The translations under genes were made by a program, and so were the position numbers. Below, one piece after another: positions 1 to 12,794 of a stretch of DNA of 64,000 nucleotides. Below the pieces are notes generated by a model, which was given only the letters and a program-made list of their open reading frames with translations, was not told the DNA's origin and ran no database searches. Source of the stretch: Dryas octopetala (lineage: Eukaryota > Streptophyta > Magnoliopsida > Rosales > Rosaceae). The DNA lies in the NCBI GenBank assembly GCA_963921425.1, contig OY992839.1, positions 11,573,409 through 11,637,408 of the forward strand, in the 5' to 3' direction. Positions within the stretch are counted from its first letter, which is position 1; each line of letters starts with the position of its first letter.

Positions 1-1276
1 TATGTAAATCTAGAATTCATTACTTATTTCTCATTGGATTTTGTTTGATCTGATTGTTCATTAATAGAATTCCTTGAGATTCATTTCGAGATGTTTGGTT
101 CTTGTGATGGGATTTGTAGATGTAGTTCATCCTTTAAGTTGAAGGTGGCATTTTTCACCCTATTTCTTTCAGGACTAACATTGCAATTTAGGAGTGGTTT
201 TGCAATTTTGATTGTTTTGATTTTTTTTTCTTTTGTTGGGGCTTCTTTTGGAAGTATAATACTAGAAACAAAGTCAATATCACTGTAGTGGTCATTTCTT
301 TGGGATTAGAGTGTTGATATGTGAAAAACCTGGTTTTCCGGGTATGAGTTCAATACAAAGTTTTCATATGACAATATGTGACAGATAAGCATAAATGAAA
401 TTTTGCACTCCGTGATGAACAGAAGCATCTAACCGACTGTGTTAGAATGTTCTGCATCTTGCATCTCCCCTGTGTCCTACAATTGCAAATTATTCCCATT
501 TAAAATTTTTTAATCACTCAAGAGAGAGAAAGAGAGAAAAAGAAATAGTCCTGATCCGAATTGAATCAAGCAATGAATGCATGCATTTCGTTATACTCAA
601 AGCTACTCTGCACCTCCAAAAGAGCTGAACCACCATTTGGTGTTTGATATGTTGGAAAATCATTGTGTGATAATTCAGCTCATTCAGAGTTTCAGAAATC
701 TTTAGGCTTCTGATATCTACTCTGCTGTTTGGGCTATGACTTTGAATTTCTAGCCTTCTGATGTGAATGTTATATCAAGGAAACGAAGATGAAAAAGCTG
801 GCGGAAGGAGCTGTGCATAAGAATTCTAATTTTCTCCCTCCTACATTTATCAGAAAATATTATTGTTTTTTCAAGTGAATGAGTATGGAAGCCCAAACAC
901 AAGCTTTTTTGTTTTTATTTGTTTTTTCTGCCAAATGAAGATTTATTTGTTCAATGGCTCAAGAAGGAAAAAACAAAAGAAAATTAATATCAAATGTGTG
1001 TACAAAAGTTCATTCAGGCATGCATATGGATGTGGCACACACACACACACACAAATCACAAACACTTTGTGAAAAATGGAGTAAGTAAGTTGGACAATAT
1101 ACTTTGCTATGCTTAATAACCTTTTTTGTATTCTTTGGTTGCATTCATAAGGTCAGTGAGAGGTTTCTATTTCTGTAGTGACATTATCTGAGGTGTGGTA
1201 GTACCTTAAGCTTCACTATTTCTACATCTCAACTTTGTTTTCCTACTATATATGAAACTTGGTTTAATTTCTGTAG
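1..1276 (+). other. probable intron/upstream part of the Costars-family gene
   Basis: No convincing coding exon is visible here. The sequence is AT-rich and ends in a pyrimidine-rich tract and CTGTAG acceptor just before the Costars exon at 1277. The N-terminal exon of that family is not recognisable, so it probably lies left of the window. A short (AC)n run sits near 1037-1053. Short open frames at 91-288 and 863-1072 have no recognisable product. Confidence 0.5.
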
Positions 1277-1465
1277 GTCACGTTTGGGGTGCTTTTTCAT
1301 GATGATAGATGCGCAAACATATTTGAAGCATTGGTTGGGACACTAAGAGCAGCAAAGAAGCGGAAATTTCTAACATATGACGGTGAGCTACTCCTGCAAG
1401 GAGTTCATGACAATGTGGAAATCATACTCAAACCCACTCCAGCAGCAGTGACCGAGGCCAAATGA
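1277..1465 (+). CDS. Costars (ABRACL) family protein, 3' exon only
   Basis: This exon encodes the last 62 residues of a Costars-domain protein and ends in TGA at 1463-1465. The reading frame starts VTFGVLFHDDRCANIFEALV, continues with GTLRAAKKRK and reaches ELLLQGVHDNVEIIL. These are hallmark segments of the small (about 85-residue) plant Costars proteins related to animal ABRACL and the C-terminus of Costars/ABRA, which are linked to actin regulation. The exon follows a CTGTAG acceptor. The first 20-25 residues of the family are missing and must be encoded by an upstream exon, most likely outside the window. The gene converges on the KH gene, whose stop is at 4361. Family assignment is strong; cellular role in plants is inferred. 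Confidence 0.9.
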   Translation, partial: VTFGVLFHDDRCANIFEALVGTLRAAKKRKFLTYDGELLLQGVHDNVEIILKPTPAAVTEAK

Positions 1466-2510
1466 TTCAGGTGGGAAGAGTTTGAAGGATTATGCAGTTG
1501 TTTCAATTACATGTCCTGTTATATTCATATATCATGCTTTCTGTGTGAAAAAAGACTATAAATTTGAGACCCATGCTTGCCCAGTTGCCCCCCTTTTACT
1601 CATTTACTGTACTTAACCTGAAAGTGTTCATTTCAATAAGTTGAGCCAAAGTGAAACAAGAGTAAAAGGGCACCAGGTCACTTCCCCCTTACCAATGTGT
1701 ACACAAAACCAAGAATGAAAATATCGTTAGCGATGCAAATTTCGGAAAATTTACAGAGAACCAAAATTGATTTAAAAACACAAATTTTGTATGAAAATTT
1801 AGGAAATACTACATTAATTAATAATGTATGACTTAAACATGTAAATTTCATTCTGCCACTCCCACTTTACACAGTATGTTCTTGAAATTTGAATTCTAAT
1901 GTGCAAAAACTTCTTATTCTCCTTAATCCTGATTGGTATAAGCAGCTAATACAAATCCTTTTTATCTTTTGAACACATCACCCAACATATTAATTTATCA
2001 AATTACCCAAGTGCCAATAGCTAATATTCGTATTACCAAATTCTTTTATCAAGAGTGTGTGTGTGTTCTGAAAACCTATTCATTTAGCCATGAAATTAAC
2101 ATGGGATGATGCCCACCAAAAAAAGCTTTTGTAAATATCCTCACGATTCACACTAATGCTAAAATCCATCAGTATGGCGATGGCATATTGCCTAGATATC
2201 AGTAATATCTTTCCACTCATTGATTTCAGTGAGTTCAAAGACAAAAATTTTTATGGAAATATCGGTATGAACATTTTTCTCCTTGGTTGAACCCTTTTTA
2301 AGCATTGAAAATTCAAGCAGTACACAAGCAATATCATTCCTTCTTTAAGAGTAGAATTTTGAGGTCCATTCACCTCCAATGCAACAAAATTTATTCACAG
2401 TAATTTTTTCTTTAATTCAGTTCAAATTTATGAAGAATGAACCCTCTTGTGTATTGTACATTTTATCTTCCACCATTACTTTTGGAAATTCCAAGTCCTG
2501 ATTCCAGTTA
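1466..2510. other. spacer, no gene seen
   Basis: AT-rich DNA downstream of the Costars exon. The first few hundred bases are probably 3' UTR. I see no coding exon, RNA gene or clear element. Confidence 0.5.
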
Positions 2511-2516
2511 AAGGTG

Positions 2517-3030
2517 ATACCACGAAGAGTATTAAACATGAATTGGAGTAGAGAACAAAAGGAACAATTTCTTTGGTTTCATGACTTGCAGACTCATTTT
2601 TCTTTCCCTTGGATTTAACACACAAGAACAATAAAAACCAAATAAAGATCCCCTAATGTAGGAAAATAAGGTAAAAACATGGCAATGCTATGAAGATGAT
2701 GCCACGAAGAGTATTAACCATAGATTGGAGAACAAAAGGAACAATTTCTTTGGTTTCATGACTTGCTGACTCAATTGATTCTTTTCCCTTGGATTTAACA
2801 CAAGAACAATAGAAACCAAATAAATATCCCGGTAAAAACATGGCAATGCTGTGAAGATGATGCCATGAAGAGTATTAAACATAAATTGGAGAACAAAAAG
2901 AACAATTTCTTTGGTTTCATGACTTGCAGATTCAAATCATTCTTTCCCTTGGATTTAACACAATAACAATAGAAACCAAATAAATATCCCCCTAATGTAG
3001 GAAAAGAAGGTAAAAACCTAGCAATGCTAC
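2517..3030. repeat. three tandem copies of a roughly 160-180 bp unit
   Basis: A unit beginning GATnCCAnGAAGAGTATTAA starts near 2517, 2698 and 2858. Each copy continues with AACAATTTCTTTGGTTTCAT, then CCCTTGGATTTAACAC, then a segment with AACCAAATAAA. Copies differ by point changes and short deletions. The unit has no recognised coding content. It lies between the convergent 3' ends of the Costars and KH genes. Confidence 0.85.
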
Positions 3031-4360
3031 TGTCTATGTAACTTGTGATCTATGATTGTTTTGAATTGTAGAGAAGTAAAGAACAACAAGACAATGTAAC
3101 CCAAGAGAAGAAAATATTAACATCAAATATTCCAAGATCACTACTAGACATTAGCTTCACACTCAGTACCGTTTGTTTTGCCTCATGTTTGATAAGTGCA
3201 AATATGAGAATGAACGGGTGAGTTTCGCATTCCCATTGGTATCCAAAACCCAAAAAATGAGGGTCTTGCATTCCCACAGTATCATGTCATAATTTTAACT
3301 TTACAATAAAAGATAATGACAAATTATCCTTATATTTATACTTTCAAATAATAAAATTCCATTGTATCATGATAACATTATCTTCATTCTCAACCTTTCC
3401 AATTAAGGGCTGTGCATTATCTATGAAAGTTCACAGAATCACATTCAACCACAAAAAGAAAAGCTTACAAACCTAACTTCGCCTAACGGGCAGTCACTCC
3501 AAGAGCTACACGCTAAAAGATCACTAGCCAACGAAGAGAAAGACTATTGCAGGAAGTTAGTTTCCATGTGATTATTGAAAATGAAATATAATTGGGTTGC
3601 ACTTGCAGAAAATGACTGACAATGACAATGTCCATGTGAGATGCTAAAGGAATTTTGTAAAAAGAAAAAAGAACAAAAAGAGAAACACCAAGTCCTAGAA
3701 GGTGAAAAGGCAATGAAGGTACTTTGAAAATTTCATCGAAGTGTAGGTGTACAGAGTACAAACTATCCCCTTCCATGTATTTAATTGAAAATACCAAAGA
3801 AAACTACTACTCTAAAATCTCCTGTTTTCATTTTAAATTTTAAATCTAATTTTACCCTTTAAAGAAAAATTGAAACATTGTTAAAAGAAAAAAAAAAAAA
3901 AAAAAAAAAAAAAACTTCAATGCCCCTTTCCTTCCCTCCGACCCATAGCTAATGACCATTGCAGTTAGTCATGACATATTTTCTAATTTTAAAAATTTGA
4001 TAACAAAAAAAATTGATAAGGAATAAAAATTGATGAATGACGAAAGTGTAATTTCATTAAAAAAAAATCTAGGAGTTAACCAAGCAATTCCGTTGTCACC
4101 CAAAACTGATTCTGAGATTTAAAACAAGGTTGTGAAAACGGTAGCAAGACTCTTGTCAAACTTTCCACTTCTTTCTGAAGAATACATGATAAATCAATCA
4201 GGGCACAGTGAATCTTAACACACTATTGACAGATTGGCGAATGGCTGAATGTTCCTACTTTTAGTGTACAATATTTGACATAACAAAAACCAATTACCAA
4301 GTGATCACCCACCACCCGGATTGTTCTCCTGCAAGTATGTCTCTCAAGACCAAGTATTTG
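3031..4360. other. spacer between convergent genes
   Basis: Non-coding AT-rich DNA with a long A-run near 3888-3914. The last 100-300 bases before 4361 are probably the 3' UTR of the KH gene. No other feature is supported. Confidence 0.5.
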
Positions 4361-7300
4361 TCATGATGGTCCAGTAAGAATGAATGCATGGAGGAGGCTC
4401 TGTGCTGCCTGGGTTTCATCAGGTGTCCCAGATATGACAATAATCCTGTCAGTTGTCCCTGGACGGGGTTCGTGCACTATTACCTTGGCACCTGAAATCT
4501 GATTTACGAAGGAAACATAAAAAAGAGAGGGTAAGTTTAAGTTGATATACAATGAGACATTTTAGAGAGATCAAAACAGTAGCAACTTTGATGCCCTAAG
4601 TTTGGCTTTGGGGTGCACTACAAAAATACTCAAGCTCAAAGGCCTGCCTCCCCTTCTCTGACAATCCATATAATACCCCAACTACCCCTTCCCTCAAACA
4701 GGGGAGGGAGATCTGGGTGAGGAAAAGGAGAGAATTCTTCTCTGGAGAAGTAACTATGTTCTTCCCAGCTGTTCCAGCCACTTCAATGTGCTCCTCCCTA
4801 ATTTTACATAATTCTTTCTCAAGAATAATATACTGATTAGAAATTTTAGTACACATGGGCAGCTCTCAAAAATAATAAAGACAAAGTTGTTATCTTGAGG
4901 TTTGAAATCCAACAATCAGGGCGCTTGCTAGTCTTGCTAGCTATAGATGATGAGCACATTTTGATTAAAATAATACCAAAGAACCAATACTACGAAAAAT
5001 TATGAAATTCAAGTTTGGAATACCTGTCTTAATCGAGCTAAATTGGAACCGTTCTCTCCGTACACAGAGCCAACAACATTTTCAGGAACTATGATCTCTA
5101 CAGTTGTATTTGTCACAATAGCAGATTTGCTTCCGCTGCTGATACCAAGGGAAAGGTTAAAAATTAGGTAATAATGCAGCCTATTAGAAACTTAGAATAC
5201 ATAATTCTTCACCTTTCCAATAGTAACCAAATAAGGTGGATATTTTATTTAAGTGACACACTGAGATGTCAGATGGAATACTACATGAGAGGTAACTAGT
5301 TTATGATCACTTTTTAAGTGACAGTTCAGTATTTCAATTTAGTATGAAATTAGGGCTGCAGATGATATGAGCAATCAACTAGCACAATGAGCTGTGTAAT
5401 GTCCCAGAAAGAGGTAAAACTGTGCGAATGTCTTTAATTCCTACATATCATCAGTTGATATCTAACTGCAAGAGCTAAAAGAGTCGGTTGGAAATCACAA
5501 AACGGGATGTCTGATTTGACTACTGGTCCACCTTAATCCCTATATCTTATTCAAATTTCAATTTCACTTGAAATCCATAAATTTAGATGCACCCCAATGG
5601 CAGCTTAACCCCCGAAAACATCATGATGAGTTGATCCCAAATTTATTAAATGTTTCTTCAAACCAACCTACTCAAATCTCAAGATCTGATGCTATCTACT
5701 CATGCTTTATCAAGGCATCTATTTTTTTTGAGACCCATTTATAGCTTAGTTTAATCTGATAATTTTCTAGGCATTGTGCTGGGTTACCAACCTGCCAAGT
5801 TCTGAGCCACTTTTAAGAGACGTTAAACCCCTGCCATCTGTGAGGCCCCTTGAAGCTACCATCTGCAATTCAATCAATAAATCAACCGAGAAAAATAAAA
5901 ATAAAAAGAGTAAACCACATGCGTGCACAAGAATGAGAGAGATAAAGAGGCTTACCTGTGATGCCCATGGCCTTGGTGAGGAAGGATGGTCTAAACTATG
6001 GGAAAGTCCAAGATGATCCATACTTTGAGTTAGAGTTGTATGTCGACTAAGACCATGAGAAACACCAACTGATGGTGATGGCTGATATCCAATAGGAGCA
6101 GGATCCCTGAGTCTTCCATAAGGACTGGTATCAGTTAGCATGGATGAACTGCTCCTCCTTCCAGAATTATTTACCGTGCTGGAGAAAAGGTTATCTCGTA
6201 ATCTACCAGTAACATTGTACAAGGCATCTTGCACATTTGAAAAATCTCCTGAAATCTGTAAAACCGATGACAACTAAATATATGAGAAGCTTGCGAGTTA
6301 ATATTATCAAATTTATGTCACCAAATATAACAAATTTCACTAAATGGGACTAAATGGGGCTTGCTTAGAGATTGTCATACCACCGCACCTGTACAACTTC
6401 ATCATTCTCTAAGGCACACTTCGGGACCTGGTCACCCCCTATTATTCGTATACCAGCACCAGTTACCTTCCGGATCTCTGAAACTATTACACCCCCTTTT
6501 CCCAGCAAACAACCAACTTGGCTTGATGGGACTACAAGCCGTGCAGTAAGGGGTGACCCTTTATTTGAGCTTGGGTCTTGCCCCTTTTCAATGCCCGCCT
6601 CTACAGACCTTGAGAAAATAAGAACAATAGCCTTTTGTGCTGGCGAGTATCGTGATTCAGGACTCTAGAAGATGAAGCCAATATAAAACAAATTACTAAC
6701 AAATATGCCTGTACATATATTGAAATTAGAAAAAGAAAAGAAACAACAAGAAAAATAACTTAATGACAAACCTCTGTTGCAGTAACAGTAACTAATCGTT
6801 CATCACACTCAGGCACAGCTGCTGCAACACTTATAGCAGCACCTGTCTCATTCTGAAGAGCCCTGACAATGGCACCCCCCTTTCCAATTACACCCCCAAC
6901 CCTATCATTGGCACAAAGAATCTTAAAAGTAACTTCCTGCTGTAGTGTTCTTGTCTCCTGTGTCGGGATCCTTTCAGCCTCAATTGATGGCGGACGAACT
7001 CCTGAAGCATAACTCATGGAGCTGCTCGGCATTGTGTTCCTCTGTGAAAGATGATCTAGACGCAGGTCAGGTAAAGTCTCACGGGGAACTGCCTCGAAAG
7101 GCCTGCTTCCAATCATCCTTGTCTTGTCTACTGATGGACAATCTTGAATGCGGCCAGAGACAGCAACAAGTGCTTTCTTTACAGCAAAAATATCCCCTTC
7201 TATCTGCCACACCATTGAATCATTTTCAAGCAGAGAAAGAAATAAAGCTTTTTTATATTACTGAAATGCAATCAAATGGAGGCAAACAACCATATTACAT

Positions 7301-9520
7301 GCAAACAGTCACTCAAGAAGCTTTACTATGACACAATACAAGGAATAAGCTTTTTATATTTTCTGTTACAACAGACCTGAAAGGCAAGCGAAGTCAGAAG
7401 TAGAAGTTAACAAAACTGATAAATTTAGCTCCTGAAAGGAAAGAAAAAGGATGACCTTATATCACCTACCAAATTCTTTCCTCCTAAATGTTAACTAATT
7501 TGATCAAATGACTTCTACAAATGCAAACAAGAGACTTAAGAATTTATATTAATCATCAGGCTATGGTTCAGGTCAAAATCAAGTATGCAAATGGCACAAG
7601 CCCAACTAGCCCAACTTAGCAGAGTGGCAGGCAGGAGATCAAAACAATTGTCTAAAACTGCCAAACTTTGTATCAGTAACTCACAGATATTGTTTTCCAT
7701 TTCAAGTTAAGAGTTTATAAGGGTTGTTATAATATTCCTCCTTTATATTTTTTTTTATTTTTTTGAGAAGCAGTCCTAATTATAAGAAGACACGGTACAA
7801 CCTTAAAACCTTCTGAATATAATCATAACCATATATTCTAAAGATCCACCTCCTCATCAGTCATCACCAATTCTGATACATGTTATCCGCATTCTTTATG
7901 ATAAAATCAGAGAAATACAGTAATTCTTATCTCCTATATTCCCAAATAAACATTATAATTCTCAATATCCATGGACCTCAAATGCCAATGGCATCACTTA
8001 CTCCAAATTGCTTTAATATTTGTGTGCCAATATGAATGTTGCCCCCATGAAGATCTCCAAATGAATTTTTGTTTAAAATTTTATTTCTAGAATTTGCATT
8101 ACCTACACGAAGGTCTTGCTATCACTGGAATGACAAAACAGAGTATTCTACTAAATGGTCTTTACCTTGTCTCTAAACAAGGTTTAATAAGATTATACAA
8201 AATATCTCAATATCAAGGGGATGTTAAGCTTAGCCCGGTATTCAAGAACAATGATGGTCTTTTCGAAAGCTTAAAGAATTATACTTGCTGTCTTCTTTGT
8301 TTCAAGTCCTACTTCAAAGCATTTCTTCACTGGAAATAAGCTTCCTCAATGCAATTCCTTACTAGCTTCTAGAATTATCACCGAGGACATCTAGTACGGT
8401 TTCTTACAATCTGACAACATAAGCATTTGTCTAGTAAGAGAACATTATCCCTGTTTCTTATAGAATTTCCTTATTAATAAAATTCTCTCATTTCTACTGA
8501 AAACCTGAGAATAAGCCAAAAACTACAATGTAAGAACCAGTAAAATCCCGACAAATTAAAGTAATCCAGCATAACCACAGACCATCCTACTCAACAATTT
8601 GGTCCTATTGGAAAAGAAATCAAGCACATTTAAACTACAATAACCCTAGACTAATAAAGTTAGTTCAAAAGTCCACACTAAAGTTTGAATTTTTACATAA
8701 CCTAAACAGAATTTACCAAATTCAATTCAATAGTCCATACTCATCTCATCAATTTGGGATATTCACATAAGCTAGAAATGATTAATTCACTCCATCACAC
8801 ACAAAGAAAATGCAGGCCTTTTGAAGTAAAACCCAAACTCAAACTTACACGCAACGGCAAAATTTCAATTCAATCTCCAAAAAAGCAAGGACACAACCTC
8901 ACCTCGACCATCTCGTCCGTGGCAGCAGCACAAGCCGGCAATTTCTCATTCAAAACCCTAATCTTACAACCAGTCTCCTTCCTAATCTTCTCCACCACCT
9001 TCCCGCCCTTCCCTATCACGGACCCAATCTGCGCCGTCTCGGCGAGAAACCGGCACGACACGATTCCAACCCCGGCCGCTATCGCGCCGCTCTCGGCCGC
9101 CACCTCGAGAATCCTCTCGAACACTCTCAGCAGCGCGTCCTGCGCCTTGGACACCTCAATCTCCTCCTCCTCTCCACCGCCATTGTTGTTGACCGGAGTC
9201 CTCAGCAAAATCCTGGACCGGATTGCGCTCGGGGCTATCACCACCACGACCCGGTCGGGCGACTCGACCAGGGCCTCCTCGATTCGGATCTTGGCCCCGG
9301 TGGCCTGCTGGAGCTGCTTGATCACGCTCCCGGACTTTCCGATGACGCCGCCGATGCGCGACGCGTGGCAGAGCATGCGGAAGGCCACGTGGCCCGGAGG
9401 GACGCTGAGCGGAGGCGGCGGCGGCCTGGAGCGCTTGGAGGATCCGTTTTCGAAATTGGGCTCGGAGGACATTATCGATATCGAACGCTTCGCTGGTAGA
9501 GAGAGAAAGGTGCTTCCCAT
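4361..9520 (-). CDS. five-KH-domain RNA-binding protein (HEN4/At4g18375-like)
   Basis: Seven exons, read on the minus strand: 9520-8903, 7203-6772, 6664-6389, 6255-5956, 5862-5792, 5135-5024 and 4498-4361. All have GT/AG borders, and the joined frame encodes about 648 residues. KH GxxG loops are visible: GKSG (~61), GKGG (~170), GKGG (~313), GKGG (~405) and a degenerate GENG (~592) in the fifth domain. The start at 9520 (MGSTFLSLPAKR) is preferred because that N-terminus recurs in plant relatives; an upstream ATG at 9535 would add five residues. The region after it is basic and proline-rich, as expected for a nuclear protein. The family acts in pre-mRNA processing and RNA metabolism. The exact Arabidopsis orthologue cannot be fixed from sequence reading alone; a relative at At2g22600 is plausible. 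Confidence 0.93.
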
Positions 9521-9535
9521 ACTACTTTCTCTCAC

Positions 9536-9539
<4 letters not shown>

Positions 9540-9567
<28 letters not shown>

Positions 9568-9625
9568 ACTGTTTATATATGGAAAGATTCACCTATCAAT
9601 TCCCCTCTCTCTCTCTAGAATAAAT
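9540..9625. promoter_or_regulatory. CT/GA-rich leader of the KH gene
   Basis: Two CT-dinucleotide tracts (about 9547-9569 and 9604-9620) lie directly upstream of the KH start codon, so the transcript leader reads GA-rich. Such tracts are common in plant 5' UTRs and can bind BPC/GAGA-type factors. Their role here is inference. Confidence 0.4.
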
Positions 9626-9897
9626 TGTTTCTCTCTCTAGGATTTTTTGGTCCCTAAGGCCGGAGACTTGTGTTGCAGACAGTGGGGTTTTGGGGGCTAA
9701 GCTGCGCTGAGGGATTCATGATAGGGTGCGCAGTGCGCATTGGGCATTGCTGCATTGGGGAAATTGGGTGTGTGCGTGTGCACCTGACTGGCACGCACTA
9801 AAATTAGCAAAGCTTGCTTGAATAATTACCATTAAAGAAAATTTAATCACGCCAAACAAAATCTAAATGGAAGAATTTTTTCTTTTTTTGAGAGTCA

Positions 9898-10264
9898 AAT
9901 CATTATGGGTTTTTTTCAGTTTTGGTACTCAAATTTTGAGCCATGTCTTAATATGGTACTCAAACTTTTATTTGAACCAATTGAGTATCTAAACTTTTAT
10001 TTTGTATGTAATAAGTATCTCATGAAATTTCCGTTATAATGGTTAACAAAATCTAGGGGTAATATTGTCACTCCAGAAAACTTATATTTATTTCATTTCA
10101 TTGTTATATTTAAAAGTGAAAAAATTAAAAAAATCAAATGTTTCAAAAGTTAAACATAAAAATAAAAAATTTGCTGCATCGTCCACCCAAACCCAGGCAC
10201 ATTGAACCCCCATTCCCCTCCAACCTAGCACCACCCAGAACCATCTCCCTCACCGGCCGGCAAC

Positions 10265-10318
<54 letters not shown>

Positions 10319-11320
10319 AAACCCAGCACCACTGCACCATCATCCCCTTCTGCCTTTCACCGTAACTGAACCAATTGCACACCCATCACCAAACACCCAA
10401 ATACCCAAACTCGCCACCCCAATTGCAGACCTATTACCCACCCCACCCGATTCAGGCGCCGGTAGCCCCTCCCTCTCTCTTGACGCAGGCGCCACCTCTC
10501 ACCGACGTCGGCCCCCCTAGTCTCCATCATCTTTTTGTTTTCTTTTTCTTTTTTGCATTTTTTTCTCTCTGTTTCGCAAGTCTCTGAAACGATACGAACT
10601 CGCACCTTCTTTTTCGCTGGGTAAGATGTTGCATTTCTTCTCTGGTTACTTGATTCACACCTTCTTCTCCGCTAGTTGCCCCAGGAAGATCAAACCATCT
10701 GCATTAATTTACAAATTGAACCCAATTTTTCTTGTGTCCAAAGTTCAATTCATAGCAATAAAATGGTTTTTTGTTTCTTCTACAAACTTCCAAAATGAAT
10801 CAGATGCCTCAATAATTTTTCTTGGTTTTGCCCTGTTGAACCCAAATTTATCCATAAATCCCACTTAAAATATAAAAATTGAAAAGATGACAATGATTAT
10901 TTGGCAATCTAGCATTGTGTATGAGTTACAATTGTCCTTTTGGAAGTGAATCATTTAGAGAGAGGCAGAGGAGTGGTTCATTTTGGGTGAAAGAGAGGGG
11001 GATGATGGTTCAATGTGCTGGGTTTGGGTGGACGATGCAGCAAATTTTTTATTTTTTATGTTTAACTTTTGAAACATTTGATTTTTTTAATTTTTTCACT
11101 TTTAAATATATCAATGAAATGAAATAAAATATAAGTTTTCTAGAGTGACAATATTATCCCTAGATTTTGTTAACCATTATAACAGAAATTTCATGAGGTA
11201 CTTATTACATACAAAATAAAAGTTTAGGTACTCAATTGGCTCAAATAAAAGTTTAGGTACCACATTAAGACATGACTCAAAGTTTGGATACCAAAACTGA
11301 AAAAAAAAACCAATCATTAT
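9898..11320. mobile_element. non-autonomous Mutator-like element with long inverted ends
   Basis: The element spans 9907-11311 and is flanked by a perfect 9-bp target duplication, AATCATTAT, at 9898-9906 and 11312-11320. Its left end (9907 to about 10222) is repeated inverted at about 10988-11311 over roughly 315 bp, diverged by point changes and small indels. Both ends start GG, a T-run, then CAGTTTTGGTA. The long inverted ends and the 9-bp duplication fit the Mutator superfamily. The roughly 770-bp interior has a (CT)n tract at about 10270-10315 and no transposase, so it would need help in trans. The interior could be captured host DNA (Pack-MULE-like), but its source is not recognised. Confidence 0.88.
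10270..10315. repeat. (CT)n microsatellite inside the Mutator-like element
   Basis: About 23 uninterrupted CT units. The open frames across it (10138-10365 and neighbours) are repeat artefacts. Confidence 0.95.
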
Positions 11321-11379
11321 CGTTAAATTATGAAATCAATTTGCTTACAATTGAATCATTTGTAGAATTCATGAGCCAA

Positions 11380-11910
11380 GGAGGTCCATTCTCAAACTAA
11401 ATAGAAGCGGAGAGACGGAAACGATCGAAGTAGTGCCTCGACGCTCGGAGCCAATTAACATGATAACTGTTGAAGAGGGTAACGAAGATTGGCGGGAACC
11501 CTTCTAAATGCATGAAAGGCTACTTAAAGACTAAGCTAAACATGCTAAAGTACCCCCGAACTTGAACACGAAAGCGTGCAATTTCATTAGCAACCTTGTT
11601 GCAATTTTGCGAACAATGCAGCACCGCCGTTAGACCCTCCATGCACCTCATCCACAAAACACCCTTCAAGCGCCAAGTACACATTCGCCGAATTAATAAG
11701 ATTCTTTGCTTCCAAAGAATCTATCTCCACCACCAAGGGAAAGTAGCCATGCGTCAAGAGCAAACTCGACATTTATCTTAAGAGTAAATAAGTTTGTAGT
11801 AAGGACCGATAATCCACTATGGGCTTGAATTTCTACAGCTCTTGTTAAAAATCCGACATCATCCCTCTCAACACACCAAACACCACGCCACCCATTCATT
11901 AATTAAATAA
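11380..11910 (-). pseudogene. RNase H-like retroelement fragment, copy 1
   Basis: Minus-strand translation contains SGLSVLTTNLF, then FPLVVEIDSLEAKNLINSA, then a VDE motif. This resembles the RNase H-type (RVT_3) domain common in plant LINE relics. The frame is interrupted and shifts between two overlapping short frames (11587-11772 and 11693-11899). A sequence reading GGACCTCCTTGGCTCATG sits at the distal edge and recurs in the other two copies. It is a non-functional fragment without reverse transcriptase. Confidence 0.6.
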
Positions 11911-12314
11911 AAGGAAGTTTAATCAGGTCAAAAAAAAAGTTAAATAAAAACTAATTTAATAACAGATTAATATATTAGCTTTGCCAAAGGTTAACATTCA
12001 ATCATTCATATGTTCAAGTGAATAATAAACAGTGGATCCAGATCCTCTACTAATTCAGATTTGGATCCTCTACTAATTTGGATTTGGATTATCTACTAAT
12101 TTTTTATGTGTTATTCTCATACTAATAAATTAAAACTTACAATGTAGTCTCATAATCCGAACCGTTTATTTTTTAGATTTTCCTTTAATGATCATTTATA
12201 CAAAAAAAAAATTAATCAAATCATAAATAGTTTAATCATATAACTGTTAATAAAATAAACATAAGATTTTGATAACAATTAATTAAGTTAAGTAATCAAT
12301 TCTTTTACAACCAA

Positions 12315-12720
12315 ATCATCAAAAATAGAATCCTTGAGCCAAGAAGGTCCATCCTCAAGACAAATAGACACCCTCGAGTTTAAACACTAAAGCGTGCAAT
12401 CTCATGAGCAACCTTGTCATAGTTTCACAACAATGCAGCACCTCTTTGGGACCCGTACGAGTCAACAAAGAACGCACCTCATCCACAAGACACCCTTTAG
12501 GCGCCAAGCACACCTCCTACAAATGAGATTCTTTGGAAGTCTCTACCACCAAGGGAGTAACCACACTTCAAGAGCAAACTTTATACCCGTCTTATTAACA
12601 AATAATGTCATAGTAACCCACTATGGACTTGCGTTGCTACAACCTCCGTTAATAATCCAACATCATCTCTCACTACACATTTCTGACACTATATCGTCTA
12701 TTCATTAATTAAATAAAAAA
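12315..12720 (-). pseudogene. RNase H-like retroelement fragment, copy 2
   Basis: Diverged repeat of the 11.4-11.9 kb fragment. It shares the GAGCCAAGAAGGTCCATC edge, the AAAGCGTGCAATCTCATGAG segment and the terminal ATTCATTAATTAAATAAA. It is more decayed, with deletions in the middle, and no long frame survives. Confidence 0.5.
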
Positions 12721-12794
12721 AAGTAAATTACTTGACTAAAAATTTAAATAAAAGGAATTTTTGAGAATCAAATTATTATCATTAAGAAATCATT

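Noticed and set aside
8754..9623. Long plus-strand open frame of 289 codons
   Set aside because: It is the antisense shadow of KH exon 1, where GC-rich coding DNA lacks stops; the minus strand carries clear KH domains.
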